Source of the DNA: Saccharicrinis sp963677655
GTDB taxonomy: Bacteria > Bacteroidota > Bacteroidia > Bacteroidales > Marinilabiliaceae
Assembly (NCBI GenBank): GCA_963677655.1
Contig: OY782088.1
DNA: 64,000 nt
Reading direction: 5' to 3' (one strand)
Made by a program: the position numbers and the translations under genes. The notes beneath the pieces were generated by a model. The model was not told the origin of the DNA. It searched no databases and was given only the letters and a program-made list of their open reading frames with translations. This document shows, one piece after another, positions 27,648 through 37,889 of the stretch (position 1 is the first letter of the stretch; each line of letters begins with the position of its first letter).

Positions 27648-29956
27648 AAAGGATAACCAAAAGCAATATTAAAAACCAAATTATCCTTCCTCCACTGTGA
27701 GCTACCAAAATCTATTTGATCCAACAACCAATAATCTCCATTTATTTGATAAGGATTACGAATAGGAAATGCTACATCCAAACGAAGTACAAAAAAGGAA
27801 GCATCCAAACGTAAACCTAATCCTGATCCTACTGCAATTTGATCTGTAAAATCAGAAAATTTAAACTCACCTCCATCCAACTCCTCATTTTCATGTAACA
27901 ACCATACATTACCCGCATCAACAAACATTGCCCCTTTTAAATAACTAATTAAGCCAAAACGATATTCAAGGTTGGCTTCAAGTTTTATATCTCCGGCCTG
28001 TTCTAGACCAATGGTATTTTGCAAGCTATCAGGTGGTAAATAAGATCCCGGACCTACAGATCGGGAAGGGAAGGCCCTTAAGCTACTAGCTCCTCCTGTA
28101 TAAAACTGTTTATTATAAGGCATGAATTCTGAATTTCCATAGGGAATGGCTAAACCTGCAGCTAAACGCCCCACTAATTTACTGTTACTCGAAAAAGGAT
28201 AATACAACCTTAAATCACCATAAAACTTGGCATACTGAGAATATGCTGTTCCAAATAATTCAGATGGTTGATCATCATATTGTTTTCCTACATTAAATAC
28301 AGATTGAAACAATGATAAGGTATTTCCTGCAAATTCAGACGAAGCACTAAAGTATGTATTAATCAATTTATTTTTCAGACTTTGATCGTTGTAGGTAAAA
28401 GTATATTTTAAACCTAAAATGAATTGTTCCTGTAAACTTTCATCAATATAATTATATAACTCAGACCAATCTGATTTTGTTTTAATATGAGTATAATTCA
28501 ATGAAATAAGATCCAACTCATGATTTTTAGTTTTGGTTTCCCTCCAATTATATCCAAAACTTAAATCCAGACTGTTTAAATCAAAAATATCAGTCATACC
28601 TGAATAACTATATCCAGCTGTAATACTCGTTTGCGGACTGAATTTCTTACTAATCAATTTACCTTCAGAAACAAATGGCAATAATAACTTTGGAAATAAT
28701 ATCTCAGCATCAGTACCTACCTCAAACGAATTGATGTTCTTTTTTGTTTTGGTCAACTGAGTTTCATAATTCGAAGACACATTAAATTGAAGAGAACTTG
28801 CACTTTGATATAAATTACGTTCCTGGTAACTTAATGTGATTCCTGGTCCTACATAATCATTAGATTTAGAAACAGCTTCTACTTCTGCACTTAAGGACTT
28901 TGGTAATGCACTATTTAAAAAGATATGTACATTTAACTCATTAGAAACAGAATCTGTATTATCCTTCTCTATCTTAATATTAACAAACTTAAAAACATTA
29001 AGATTAGTTAATTTCTGCAAGGTTAATCGGTAATCATCTTCCTTATACAATTCTCCATACTTAAAAAATACCGACTTTGATATTACTTTAGGTTTTACAA
29101 GCGGTTCTTTCTGATACACATGCAACAAATTGTCTTTTTGTAATGTATCAAATTGATCTCTTTTATTATCTATATAATCGTGATAAACAAATACCCTGTT
29201 AATTGTATATTGATGTAAAGCATCTTGAGGCATAGCAGATTTAACATCAAGAACCAATTCAATATGCTTATCTTCAGTTTTTAGTGTATCTGCTTTAAAA
29301 AGCACATAGTTGGGAGACACAAAGAAAAAACCATTATTTTTTAATACCGAAACGATACGATTACGTTCGGCTTTTAAAACTTCTAAATTATAAACCTGCC
29401 CGGATTTAATTATGCTCTTGGTTTTTGAAGCTGCTATATACTTTGTAATACTATCTGTGATTTCAGGATAGATTAAAGTATCAATAACAAAGGGATCCTC
29501 AGCATTTACATTATAAGTTACTCTAATCTTTTTCTTCTTTTTATGCAACTCCTCTTCTACTCTATGATTAAAAAAACCTTGATTGTTTAAAGAGCTTCGT
29601 ATTTCTTTTTTAGAAGTCTCAACATAATACGATTTAAAAATCACAGGTGGTTCTCCTAATTTATTTTTCATCCAATTACGAAAACCTTTAGATGGCACAC
29701 TATCTCCTGCCAAATTATAAAACCACAACTTAAGTGGAATTAGATTTAAAAACTTACGATTTGGTTCAGGAATGATATATTGGTCCAATTCTTCAGTATT
29801 GGGCTTAACCTCTAATTCATGGGCATTCTCAATAACGATTTTATCACCTTTATACAGGTACTGATTCTCTTTTAGTTTTCGTGTAGTTGAACAACCGGAA
29901 AGTAAAACCAACCAAAACCATAAAAAGACATATATGTTATTTTTCTTTTGGAGCAT
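27644..29956 (-). CDS. TamA-like Omp85 outer-membrane lipoprotein
   Basis: The roughly 770-residue protein has a lipobox (WLVLLSGCSTTRKLKE), POTRA-like repeats in the first 400 residues and a C-terminal Omp85/BamA barrel ending in phenylalanine. The barrel segment YTGGASSLRAFPSRSVGPGS carries the lid-loop RxFxxR-like pattern. With TamB it inserts or transports envelope components. I chose the start at 29956 (MLQKKNNIYV) over an upstream one, because it gives a clean lipoprotein signal and a 20-base overlap with tamB. The order tamB-tamA is usual in Bacteroidota. Confidence 0.88.
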   Translation of the reverse strand: MLQKKNNIYVFLWFWLVLLSGCSTTRKLKENQYLYKGDKIVIENAHELEVKPNTEELDQYIIPEPNRKFLNLIPLKLWFYNLAGDSVPSKGFRNWMKNKLGEPPVIFKSYYVETSKKEIRSSLNNQGFFNHRVEEELHKKKKKIRVTYNVNAEDPFVIDTLIYPEITDSITKYIAASKTKSIIKSGQVYNLEVLKAERNRIVSVLKNNGFFFVSPNYVLFKADTLKTEDKHIELVLDVKSAMPQDALHQYTINRVFVYHDYIDNKRDQFDTLQKDNLLHVYQKEPLVKPKVISKSVFFKYGELYKEDDYRLTLQKLTNLNVFKFVNIKIEKDNTDSVSNELNVHIFLNSALPKSLSAEVEAVSKSNDYVGPGITLSYQERNLYQSASSLQFNVSSNYETQLTKTKKNINSFEVGTDAEILFPKLLLPFVSEGKLISKKFSPQTSITAGYSYSGMTDIFDLNSLDLSFGYNWRETKTKNHELDLISLNYTHIKTKSDWSELYNYIDESLQEQFILGLKYTFTYNDQSLKNKLINTYFSASSEFAGNTLSLFQSVFNVGKQYDDQPSELFGTAYSQYAKFYGDLRLYYPFSSNSKLVGRLAAGLAIPYGNSEFMPYNKQFYTGGASSLRAFPSRSVGPGSYLPPDSLQNTIGLEQAGDIKLEANLEYRFGLISYLKGAMFVDAGNVWLLHENEELDGGEFKFSDFTDQIAVGSGLGLRLDASFFVLRLDVAFPIRNPYQINGDYWLLDQIDFGSSQWRKDNLVFNIAFGYPF

Positions 29957-32900
29957 CTGTTTTTTTCTTTTTATGGTTTTTAAATAGATCACTAAAACGA
30001 GTAAAATCTTTAATAAACATAAACGACAATCCTGTTTTGGTTACATCTCCGTTTAATTCATCTTCATATTCAGTTTTATTAAAAGCTTTAACACGATAGG
30101 TTCCATCTTTACTAATTTTATATTCCAGCTCAAAATCACCAGTTAAGTCACTTGAAGATGTACCTCCATTTTGTTTATTTTCCTCTACAGCCACATTACC
30201 TCCAACTGTTAATTTTAATCGGTCGTTAAATAAGTTTTGCGATACATCTACACTTAGATCGGTACGTGTATTAACCTGATTTTCGACTACCTGATTATAT
30301 GAATCAATATCAAATGAAACATCAACCCCTTTTAAGTATTGATTTGAAAACCTATTTAATTGCTGCGATAACAATTTACTTAAACTTTGGCGAGCCGTAT
30401 TTTCTATTTCGTATGAAACAGTTGTTGATGCAGAAGCCTTATTACTGGAAAAACGATTTAAAACAAGTAAGGACAAAACCTGTTTATTTAATTCGGATTC
30501 GTCATTACTCAATTGAGTAATTGCAGATTCTATATTGCTATTTACATTTTTATCAGCCAAAACTATATCAAAATCAATATCCGGAGATAGTAGATTACCA
30601 GACAAATTCATTATCACCTCTATATTAATAGTAGTATTATATGCTGATGACTCACTACTACTCAACTCACTCTGTGTTACATTCATTAATGATAATGCAT
30701 TAGTTCTAACTTTATATATTGCAGAAATATTTGCATTTGCATTCATAACATCTCCATACCAAGTTAATGAACTCCCTTCTTTAATAGTAAATTCTCTCTT
30801 AATAACATCATATAACCGAAGAGTATAATATCCTTTTTTAATATTATATTGACCAGACAGAGTTTGTTTTCCGGAAGGATCAATTGACAAACTTAAATCT
30901 CCATTCCCAACAATATTTAGTTTTTCATTTGAGGCTGGATCTGTAACTAAAGTAACATCTAACTGATCTGTAAGGCTGATATTTGTTGTAACATTCATTC
31001 CTTTCATATCAACAGCCATTAAATCAAGATCTGTTGTATCCTCCTGCACAACAGATGTAGTGTCTTGAATAAATAAAACTACATCATCTTGGGTGGCAGC
31101 TTTAGGTTCAGAAGAAGTTACTATATATGAAAAGTCTGACTTATTATTAAATGCTGTTGTCAGAACAATATTAGGATTTAAGGTATTTCCGGTTACCATT
31201 ACATCCAAATCAGCTATTACTTTACCATAATAATTGCCTTGTGAACTCTCGGATTTATTTAAAAGTAAAAACTGATCAGCTTCTAATTTAATATCAAAAA
31301 CAGGATTTGTCAGTTCGCTAAAATTGATGGTTCCATCAATAAAAGCCTCATTCTTATCCTCATCCTGTATTTTTAAGTGATCAAAAGAAACCAGACTATT
31401 ATTTACATTAATTTTACCATCGTTAATATTAAAATCGGTATTAACTGCTGTAGGATTAATAGTTGTGTTTTTAAGTAAAACATATCCATTTATATCTGGT
31501 CGTTCTGCATCTCCAACAACATCTATTTTACCCGATAAATAACCTTTAAATTTATTTAGATATTCATGTGTCAATGGTTCTATCAAACTAAAATCGAGCG
31601 AATCAATTTTAACAGAGGCCTCAATTTGATTAGGATTCGGTATGGAATATGTCTTACCAAATCCATTTATATTTACTAAATCTCCCTGTGCTTTAAAATT
31701 GTAAAGGGTTTGATCTTCATTTTTTATTTGAGATAAATCAACATTCATTTCCAATGGTTTCTTCAAAATATTTTGATACCATTGCAAATCAGTATTTACT
31801 ATCATTGTATCATTTTGAAATTGAAAAAAACCATCACCCTGAAGAATTTTTCCTCCTGTTTCTGAATTAATATGATTTGCACCGGATAACTCGTAATCAA
31901 AAAAAGCTTTCTGTCCTTCGAGAGTTGCATTAACACCTACATCTTTCAACAATAAGGTATCCTGACTATATATTTGATGAACCTTAAGATTATAAACTGC
32001 AGAATCAGTCATCTGCTTTAAATCTAATTGTAAGCTATCCAATGCATATCTCTGATCCGATGCTTGATATTGCAGTTGCTTCGCATTTACATACCCCTTT
32101 AGATGATTCCATTCTGCTCCCGTAACAGCTACATTTATATCTCCTTTTACAGATGTAGAATCACTCAAAATATTTAAAGCCTTTAAATTTGCATAATCCA
32201 TAGTTAGATTAGCATTAATAAATGGAATTGAATCTTCAAGGTCCAGCTCTCCATCAAATGTAAATGCTAAATTCTCATCAGTAACCTCAACATTACCTTT
32301 AAAGTATTTTTCTGAATAGTTCCCTTTAATCAAAGCGTCTTTATAGGTATAATTCAACAATCCAAAGCTTAAAATATTAAGATTCATATTTAATGCCGGA
32401 TTCTTAAACTGACTGGTTGAGCCCTCCATTGTACCAATCATTGAAAGTGTTTGTAATGTATCCTCATTTTGCAACAGGTAACCCAAATTCAAATTATCCA
32501 AATTTATTTCAGCATGATAAAATTCTTTTTGAGGTATTGAATCCATGTCAAGCTTAAACTTGGCTTCAACATTTCCAACCGAGCTTTTCACCTGAAAATC
32601 GGATGATAATTTATCCCTTTTACCTTTAAAATTTCCTTTTAAAAGAATTGTATCCGGATATTGTACAGAGGCAGGAATTAATGAATCCGGAATGTAAGCC
32701 AACAAATTCTTTGTATTCAATTGTATCTTATTAAGATTTACTTCCCCTTTAAGTTTATCTATACTATTGACATTATTTATACTACCTACAATGTCAAATA
32801 AAAAAGCACCTTTAATATTTCCTTGAAATTTTTTCAACAACAATTGAGTCATAGTACCGGAAACATCTGCCTGTAGATTTATCTCCACATCTTTTTTTAA

Positions 32901-34256
32901 TGGAGATGACTGTTGTGTAATTAAATACACATCGTAACTATTTAAACGAGAATCCAATTCTAAACTAAGCCGCAAGTTATTTAAGTCATCTCTTAACCTT
33001 TCAAAAGAACCGTAATTAACAACTGCACTTAATTTTGCCAGACTCTTTTCTGTTTCAAATTTGAGTTGCTTTACTTGTGCTTTACTTTCATCAACCGATA
33101 TGTTAGCAGATAGATGCTTAAGGTTAACTTTTTTATTATATCGCATCTGCACCATTGGCAATGAAACCTGTAGGTGAGTACTATCTAAAACCAGATCTTT
33201 AAGCTGTAATTGAATACTATCCAGTAACATCGGTTCTGATATTTTTCTCCCAACAGAATCAAGAGAAGTATAATTAAAAGAGCCTCGATTAAGTTTAAAT
33301 TGTTGCAATTCAACATTCCATCCCAAATCCTCAAAAGAAAAAACCTTGGTCTCCTGATCTTTGCTTTCTTGTACAACAGAAGTTAAAAGAGAAACATCTG
33401 ATCTGGTGATAATAAACTTCTGTAGTTTTATATTTTGACCTGATAAATCAATTAACTCGGGTTTAATATAAAATGAAGTATGTTCTAATTTAAAATCTTG
33501 TTTTGAAGTCTGATCTTTCAACTTAAGATTTAAGTTATTTACCTGAATTTCTTTTTCTATTGAAATCTGATAATCTAATGATGTAGAAACTGTATCTTCA
33601 ATTGAGCTATCGTTTGAAGTTGATGTTTTATAAATATCCTGAGTAAAACTCAACCCATCAATTTTAAGGTTGTTTACATTATAAATATTCTTTTGAACAT
33701 CCAAATCATTCATCCTCAAATCTAACTTCGTAAGCTTAGTTGAAATCTCACTACTGTCTACCTCATCATGATAATGTATTTGAATATCAGACAAAACCAA
33801 TCTGTCCAATGCCATCTCCATTGATCCTGTAGTATTTGAAGTATCAACTTCAGTTGTATCTGCATTAATCCCAATGGCTTTTGAAATATTAATCAAACTA
33901 TCCACTTTAGATTTATTGATATTGGCTTTTAGACCATCCACATAAACATCTTCAATATGAATCTTATTTCTAAATAAATCTATTAAATGAACATCAACGG
34001 ATAACTCTTTTATATATACCAGTGTATCTTTGTCTGTTACTCCCCAAAAAGCATTTTTCACTTTGACATAATCAAAAAATGAAATTTTAATTTTTCCTAT
34101 AGACAAGGGAACTTCAAGCTGCTTATTTATTTGAGTTAAAGCTTTATTTTTAATCCAATTTTGGATGGGTGTAAGTTGAAGAATCAACAACATAAACAAT
34201 AAGAAAAACAGTAGGTATATTGCTATCTTCCTTATTATATTTAATGTCTTCTTCAT
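29937..34256 (-). CDS. tamB: Translocation and assembly module protein TamB (AsmA-like)
   Basis: The 1439-residue protein has one N-terminal membrane anchor (KIAIYLLFFLLFMLLI) and a very long beta-rich periplasmic region with TamB/DUF490 features at the end (GNGDLSLSIDPSGKQTLSGQ, IKKGYYTLRL). TamB-like proteins form a hydrophobic groove bridging inner and outer membranes and have been linked to lipid transport and barrel assembly. Its last 20 bases overlap tamA. Upstream are two strong palindromes that may control it. Confidence 0.92.
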   Translation of the reverse strand: MKKTLNIIRKIAIYLLFFLLFMLLILQLTPIQNWIKNKALTQINKQLEVPLSIGKIKISFFDYVKVKNAFWGVTDKDTLVYIKELSVDVHLIDLFRNKIHIEDVYVDGLKANINKSKVDSLINISKAIGINADTTEVDTSNTTGSMEMALDRLVLSDIQIHYHDEVDSSEISTKLTKLDLRMNDLDVQKNIYNVNNLKIDGLSFTQDIYKTSTSNDSSIEDTVSTSLDYQISIEKEIQVNNLNLKLKDQTSKQDFKLEHTSFYIKPELIDLSGQNIKLQKFIITRSDVSLLTSVVQESKDQETKVFSFEDLGWNVELQQFKLNRGSFNYTSLDSVGRKISEPMLLDSIQLQLKDLVLDSTHLQVSLPMVQMRYNKKVNLKHLSANISVDESKAQVKQLKFETEKSLAKLSAVVNYGSFERLRDDLNNLRLSLELDSRLNSYDVYLITQQSSPLKKDVEINLQADVSGTMTQLLLKKFQGNIKGAFLFDIVGSINNVNSIDKLKGEVNLNKIQLNTKNLLAYIPDSLIPASVQYPDTILLKGNFKGKRDKLSSDFQVKSSVGNVEAKFKLDMDSIPQKEFYHAEINLDNLNLGYLLQNEDTLQTLSMIGTMEGSTSQFKNPALNMNLNILSFGLLNYTYKDALIKGNYSEKYFKGNVEVTDENLAFTFDGELDLEDSIPFINANLTMDYANLKALNILSDSTSVKGDINVAVTGAEWNHLKGYVNAKQLQYQASDQRYALDSLQLDLKQMTDSAVYNLKVHQIYSQDTLLLKDVGVNATLEGQKAFFDYELSGANHINSETGGKILQGDGFFQFQNDTMIVNTDLQWYQNILKKPLEMNVDLSQIKNEDQTLYNFKAQGDLVNINGFGKTYSIPNPNQIEASVKIDSLDFSLIEPLTHEYLNKFKGYLSGKIDVVGDAERPDINGYVLLKNTTINPTAVNTDFNINDGKINVNNSLVSFDHLKIQDEDKNEAFIDGTINFSELTNPVFDIKLEADQFLLLNKSESSQGNYYGKVIADLDVMVTGNTLNPNIVLTTAFNNKSDFSYIVTSSEPKAATQDDVVLFIQDTTSVVQEDTTDLDLMAVDMKGMNVTTNISLTDQLDVTLVTDPASNEKLNIVGNGDLSLSIDPSGKQTLSGQYNIKKGYYTLRLYDVIKREFTIKEGSSLTWYGDVMNANANISAIYKVRTNALSLMNVTQSELSSSESSAYNTTINIEVIMNLSGNLLSPDIDFDIVLADKNVNSNIESAITQLSNDESELNKQVLSLLVLNRFSSNKASASTTVSYEIENTARQSLSKLLSQQLNRFSNQYLKGVDVSFDIDSYNQVVENQVNTRTDLSVDVSQNLFNDRLKLTVGGNVAVEENKQNGGTSSSDLTGDFELEYKISKDGTYRVKAFNKTEYEDELNGDVTKTGLSFMFIKDFTRFSDLFKNHKKKKTDAPKEK

Positions 34257-34282
34257 TTGTTTATTTTTATTTATTATTTGGT

Positions 34283-34337
34283 TAACAAATTTGTTACCAA
34301 TATAATTCTAATTATATAAAGTATAATTAGAATTATA
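34283..34337. promoter_or_regulatory. Two adjacent palindromes upstream of tamB
   Basis: The first is a perfect 14-bp palindrome TAACAAATTTGTTA (34283-34296). The second is a perfect 16-bp inverted repeat, TATAATTCTAATTATA (34301-34316) against TATAATTAGAATTATA (34322-34337) with a 5-base loop; each arm is itself nearly palindromic. They lie 27-81 bases before tamB, where an operator or leader hairpin would be expected. Confidence 0.5.
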
Positions 34338-34822
34338 TTTATTTCACTGGAATTAAGTTTATCAAACTAATTTATTTCAGAAGCTTATAGAAAAGGTAAA
34401 ATAATCATTTCTTCTTATCAAAAACATCCTCAGGTTTCACTCCCTTTTTCTAATATTTATCGTTTATAATTAAGTTCAAACTATACTTTACTTACTATAA
34501 TCATTAACACTTTCGTAAATGATTTGTTTTGACTTATTATGCATCGTGAGTGCGACATTATATAAACTTTATATTTATAGAATAAGCATTCAAATTCTCT
34601 ATTTTTTCAACCTTCCTACATATGACTTTTCATTCGGAAACACTTTATTGACATTTCTTATTCTGCGCTGTAACTTTATGTAAAGAGGCCAAAATTCTAT
34701 CAAATTGGCTACATATCTTCCAAGCTTATCTTAGACAAAGTAAGACAAACGAACCTCTTTTAAGTCTTTATTTATAAGGCTTATGTGCTTTAATTTATTT
34801 TACAATTAAAAACCAAATAAAA
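34338..34822. other. Intergenic region without recognisable features
   Basis: About 485 AT-rich bases upstream of the T9SS-sorted protein gene. I found no ORF with a plausible start, no TAnnTTTG element near the gene, and no strong hairpin. Confidence 0.5.
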
Positions 34823-36124
34823 ATGAAAGCACTTTTACTTTTAACAATTACATTTTTTCTTTCTTTACCTATGAATATTATAGGGCAAAGTGGATGGACT
34901 GACCAAACACCTGATAATATTGATATTTCAGATACAGCACTTCAAGGAATTTGCACTATTAACTCTGAAAACATTTGGGTTGTGGGTCAACATGGATGCA
35001 TATTGCATTCAACTAATGGCGGTGAAGATTGGGTAAAAGTATCAACTGATTACGATGATGATTTTTTATCTGTTATCTTCTTAGACTCTAATATTGGTTT
35101 TATTACAGGTATCCCTAGATATGATGATTATGCATTTTTTTTAAAAACAGAAGACGGGGGTACTACTTGGACAAGGACTCATTTACCAAGCGGTGGTGGA
35201 CAGATTGCATTTGATTTAGATTATTACTTTTTAGAATCAAACCAAAAATATACTATTTATATAACCGGAGGATTAGGATATATATGGAAATCTGAAGACA
35301 TGGGTGTATCTTGGGATATTTTAGCTGGTGGATGTGGGAATGGCAATTTTAATGCATGCTGTATCATTGACGAGAATACAGGTTGGTTTGTGGGAACTCC
35401 ATCTACTACTGAAGATATCACTATAATGAATACTACTGATGGAGGAGGTCTTTTTACAGTACAAGTTAATCCTAACGATATTAAATTAAATGATGTTTCA
35501 TTTATTAATTCAACAACGGGTATTGCCGTAGGATTAGAAAATCAAATTATTCATACTATTGATGGTGGTGGTACTTGGACAAATAAGATGACCCTTCTAA
35601 ATCATAGATGGCAGGCATGTGATATGAAATCATCAGGTAAAGCCTGGGTTGTAGGAAAGAATGGGAAAGCAGCGCATTCTACAGATTTTGGTGATAACTG
35701 GACCGAACAAAATACAGGACATTCTTCTGAATTATGGGAAGTTTATTTTATTGACGATAATGAAGGTTGGGCACTTGGAGGCGGTATAGGAGCCGATGGT
35801 CTTATATTACATACTACTTCAGGTGGTGTTGCAACAAACATTGACGAGTTAAGTGCAGATAAAGCTAATTACCTGGAACAAAATTATCCAAATCCAGTGA
35901 CAACAAATACCCATATCAAATATCAGATTGAGCAACCCGGTAAAGTAACCATTGCCTTATACGATCTTGCAGGAAATAAAATTGAATATCTTGTTGATGA
36001 AACTAAGTCTGCAGGTATTTACACAATTGAATTCATTAATTCTTATCCTAGTGGAATTTATTTATACGAGCTTAGATTAAATTCTGAATTATTACAAACT
36101 CGTAAAATGATAATAAAAAAATAG
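34823..36124 (+). CDS. Secreted YCF48/BNR-like repeat protein with T9SS sorting domain
   Basis: The 433 residues have a signal peptide ending near IIGQSG and then five or six beta-propeller blades of the YCF48/sialidase (BNR) type, each with a TxDGGxTW-like turn (HSTNGGEDWVKV, TEDGGTTWTRT, HTIDGGGTWTNK, STDFGDNWTEQ). A type A T9SS C-terminal domain begins NYPNPVTTNTHIKYQIEQ and ends KMIIKK. It is exported by T9SS and probably anchored or released at the surface. Binding partner is unknown. Confidence 0.85.
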   Translation: MKALLLLTITFFLSLPMNIIGQSGWTDQTPDNIDISDTALQGICTINSENIWVVGQHGCILHSTNGGEDWVKVSTDYDDDFLSVIFLDSNIGFITGIPRYDDYAFFLKTEDGGTTWTRTHLPSGGGQIAFDLDYYFLESNQKYTIYITGGLGYIWKSEDMGVSWDILAGGCGNGNFNACCIIDENTGWFVGTPSTTEDITIMNTTDGGGLFTVQVNPNDIKLNDVSFINSTTGIAVGLENQIIHTIDGGGTWTNKMTLLNHRWQACDMKSSGKAWVVGKNGKAAHSTDFGDNWTEQNTGHSSELWEVYFIDDNEGWALGGGIGADGLILHTTSGGVATNIDELSADKANYLEQNYPNPVTTNTHIKYQIEQPGKVTIALYDLAGNKIEYLVDETKSAGIYTIEFINSYPSGIYLYELRLNSELLQTRKMIIKK

Positions 36125-36183
36125 AAACAATTCCTTGTTTAAATGCAACTCATCAACATATCTATTAAGCTTTGATTAACAAA

Positions 36184-36221
36184 AAAGTCCATCCCGGCAT
36201 TATTAAACCAGAATGGACTTT
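36184..36221 (+). terminator. Possible terminator after the T9SS-sorted protein gene
   Basis: The stem AAAGTCCAT/ATGGACTTT has a 20-base loop and lies 60 bases after the stop codon. The T tract is short, so efficiency is doubtful. Confidence 0.5.
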
Positions 36222-36344
36222 AATATTACCTGTTTTAGTATTATCTATTTATAAGAAAGGAAAACAAAACTCTTTTAAACAGAAACCAGGTATTATAATA
36301 TGTAAAAATCAAACACTAAATGCCATGGGGATTTTTTCTCAAAA

Positions 36345-36399
36345 GGGAATCTCAACTAGTATTCTACCCCGTAATCTGTAGAACACTGCTGAAATTCAC
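36345..36399. repeat. Hairpin of the degenerate repeat unit
   Basis: GGAATCTCAACTAGTATTCT..CCCCGTAATCTGTAGAAC..GAAATTCAC aligns with the hairpin of the good copies but has many unpaired positions. Confidence 0.6.
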
Positions 36400-36549
36400 T
36401 AAGATAATGTCATATTTTTTATTTCTAAAACTGAAGTTGTAATGCTTCATAATTGACATAATCACTTTTTAAATTAGTACAATAAAAAACTCTGATTGGT
36501 TAACCAATTTTTATTGAGAATGTAACAACCTATTATTTTTTTTTAAAAT

Positions 36550-36606
36550 GTGAATCCCAATAGGAACTCTAACCCCCCGTAATTGTAGAGTAACATTGAG
36601 ATTCAC
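36550..36606. repeat. Hairpin of repeat unit 1
   Basis: The outer stem is GTGAATCCCAAT/ATTGAGATTCAC (one C-A mismatch). The inner stem CTCTA/TAGAG closes the loop ACCCCCCGTAATTG. TAATTTTG, a -7-like sequence, follows at 36637-36644. Confidence 0.8.
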
Positions 36607-36755
36607 CTACCAACTATCTTAATACTATTTTATATCTAATTTTGTAATCAACTATATTAAACCAAATTCTTCTTATCAATATGTACTTAATATAAATTGT
36701 TTATTATATAATAATTTTTTTGTACATTAATAATTCATTTGAATATTCTATAAAC

Positions 36756-36812
36756 GTGAATCTCAATAAGAACTCTAACCCCCCGTAATTGTAGAGTACT
36801 ATTGAGATTCAC
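36756..36812. repeat. Hairpin of repeat unit 2
   Basis: The outer stem GTGAATCTCAAT/ATTGAGATTCAC is perfect over 12 pairs. The inner stem and C-rich loop are identical to unit 1. The -7-like site here is TGATTTTG. Confidence 0.8.
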
Positions 36813-36962
36813 CTACCAAATATCTTAATACTATTTTTATCTGATTTTGTAATCAACTATATTAAACCAAATTCTTCTTGTCAATATGTACTTAATATAA
36901 ATTATTTATTACGTAATAAATATATTTTGTACTTTAATGATTCCATTGATTATTCTATAAAT

Positions 36963-37019
36963 GTGAATCTCAATAGAAACTCTAACCCCCCGTAATTGTA
37001 GAGCACCATTGAGATTCAC
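36963..37019. repeat. Hairpin of repeat unit 3
   Basis: The outer stem is perfect over 12 pairs, with the same inner stem and C-rich loop. The unit breaks off about 50 bases later, just before the receiver-protein gene ends at 37101. Confidence 0.8.
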
Positions 37020-37100
37020 CTACCAACTATCTTAATACTGTTTTATATATCTAATTTTGTAGTCATCCATATAAGACACAATTCTTTTAATAATGTTTAT

Positions 37101-37520
37101 TTAAAGAAAGTATTTATTGATAAACGATTTGAAATAAATACCATCATTAACAACCGTATCAACAGCCTCAGACAAATGTTTGTAAACATCTTTTTTTAAT
37201 AAACAACCACTAATACCTGCATCTAAAAATGACTTAATTTTAAAATCGTTTAGATACATCGTTAGTACAATAACTTTAATATTAAAGCGTGCATGTATTG
37301 CCATAAAATCAAAAGTTGATTCGAAACCATTTCGTCCAGGCATATTAATGTCCATCAAAACAACATCAGGGAAATCCTTCATGTTAAGATTCAGGAATTC
37401 AGTTCCCGAACTAACCTCATGGAGTAATTGCCATTCTGTATTATTTTCAATAAAGAATCGCAGTCCATCACGAAAGATTTTATTATCGTCAACTATACTT
37501 ACTTTAATCCCCTTATTCAT
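37101..37520 (-). CDS. Receiver-only response regulator
   Basis: The 139 residues hold one CheY-like receiver domain: acidic pair VDDNK at 10-12, phosphoacceptor Asp57 in VVLMDINMPGRNGF, the switch Thr in VIVLTMYLND and Lys in CLLKKDVYK. It ends at the residue where NarL-family regulators begin their HTH, so it resembles a LuxR-type regulator that has lost its output domain. It may work as a phosphate sink or by protein contact with the neighbouring kinase. Its transcript runs into the hairpin array. Confidence 0.85.
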   Translation of the reverse strand: MNKGIKVSIVDDNKIFRDGLRFFIENNTEWQLLHEVSSGTEFLNLNMKDFPDVVLMDINMPGRNGFESTFDFMAIHARFNIKVIVLTMYLNDFKIKSFLDAGISGCLLKKDVYKHLSEAVDTVVNDGIYFKSFINKYFL

Positions 37521-37889
37521 TGTTAAACCTTTGACAATACAAAGTTGCCATGTTTTTAGGCAGTGTAAAATAGGAAGAACATGTAATCGCGTAGTGTTTT
37601 ACTCTTATTTATAACTAGGGGTTTTCCCCTAATAACATGTAGGCTGTGCTAAATTATACTATCAACTAGTAGTATTTTTGTAGCACGTGAATTCAATTAA
37701 AAATTTTAAAAACAGATTGTCATAAAAATCGGAATTATAGGGTAATTTTTGCTGGATTAGCAAGTTAACTCTAGAAATTTAATACCACAAAAATGTTTTA
37801 CCCCCATATATAAACAGCAACATAACGACTGTTATAAATAGGTGAAAGTTACATTAAGCATAATATCTTAGTATGAATTTCTCCCAAAA
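37521..37889. other. Intergenic region between the two response regulators
   Basis: The 369-bp gap holds TAGGGG-TTTT-CCCCTA (37616-37631), a perfect 6-bp hairpin about 95 bases upstream of the receiver-only gene, and ATACTA..TAGTAT (37656-37675) followed by five Ts. Either may be regulatory. No promoter match was found. Confidence 0.35.

Larger units (their letters stand above)
36345..37075. repeat. Tandem array of ~206-bp non-coding units with a conserved hairpin
   Basis: Three well-conserved units start at 36550, 36756 and 36963 (spacing 206 and 207). A degenerate fourth lies 205 bases before the first (36345). Each unit opens with a 57-base hairpin followed by CCTACCAACTATCTTAATAC and then an AT-rich part containing TAATTTTG or TGATTTTG and TTCTTCTTATCAATATGTAC. 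No ORF is conserved between units. The regular period in the decayed copy shows true tandem duplication. Function is unknown; an array of small RNA genes or protein-binding sites is possible. Confidence 0.85.

Noticed and set aside
36550..37019. Integron attC sites or a CRISPR array for the hairpin repeats
   Set aside because: The hairpins lack GTTRRRY/RYYYAAC core sites, no gene cassettes lie between them, and the intervening sequences resemble each other, so they are not spacers.
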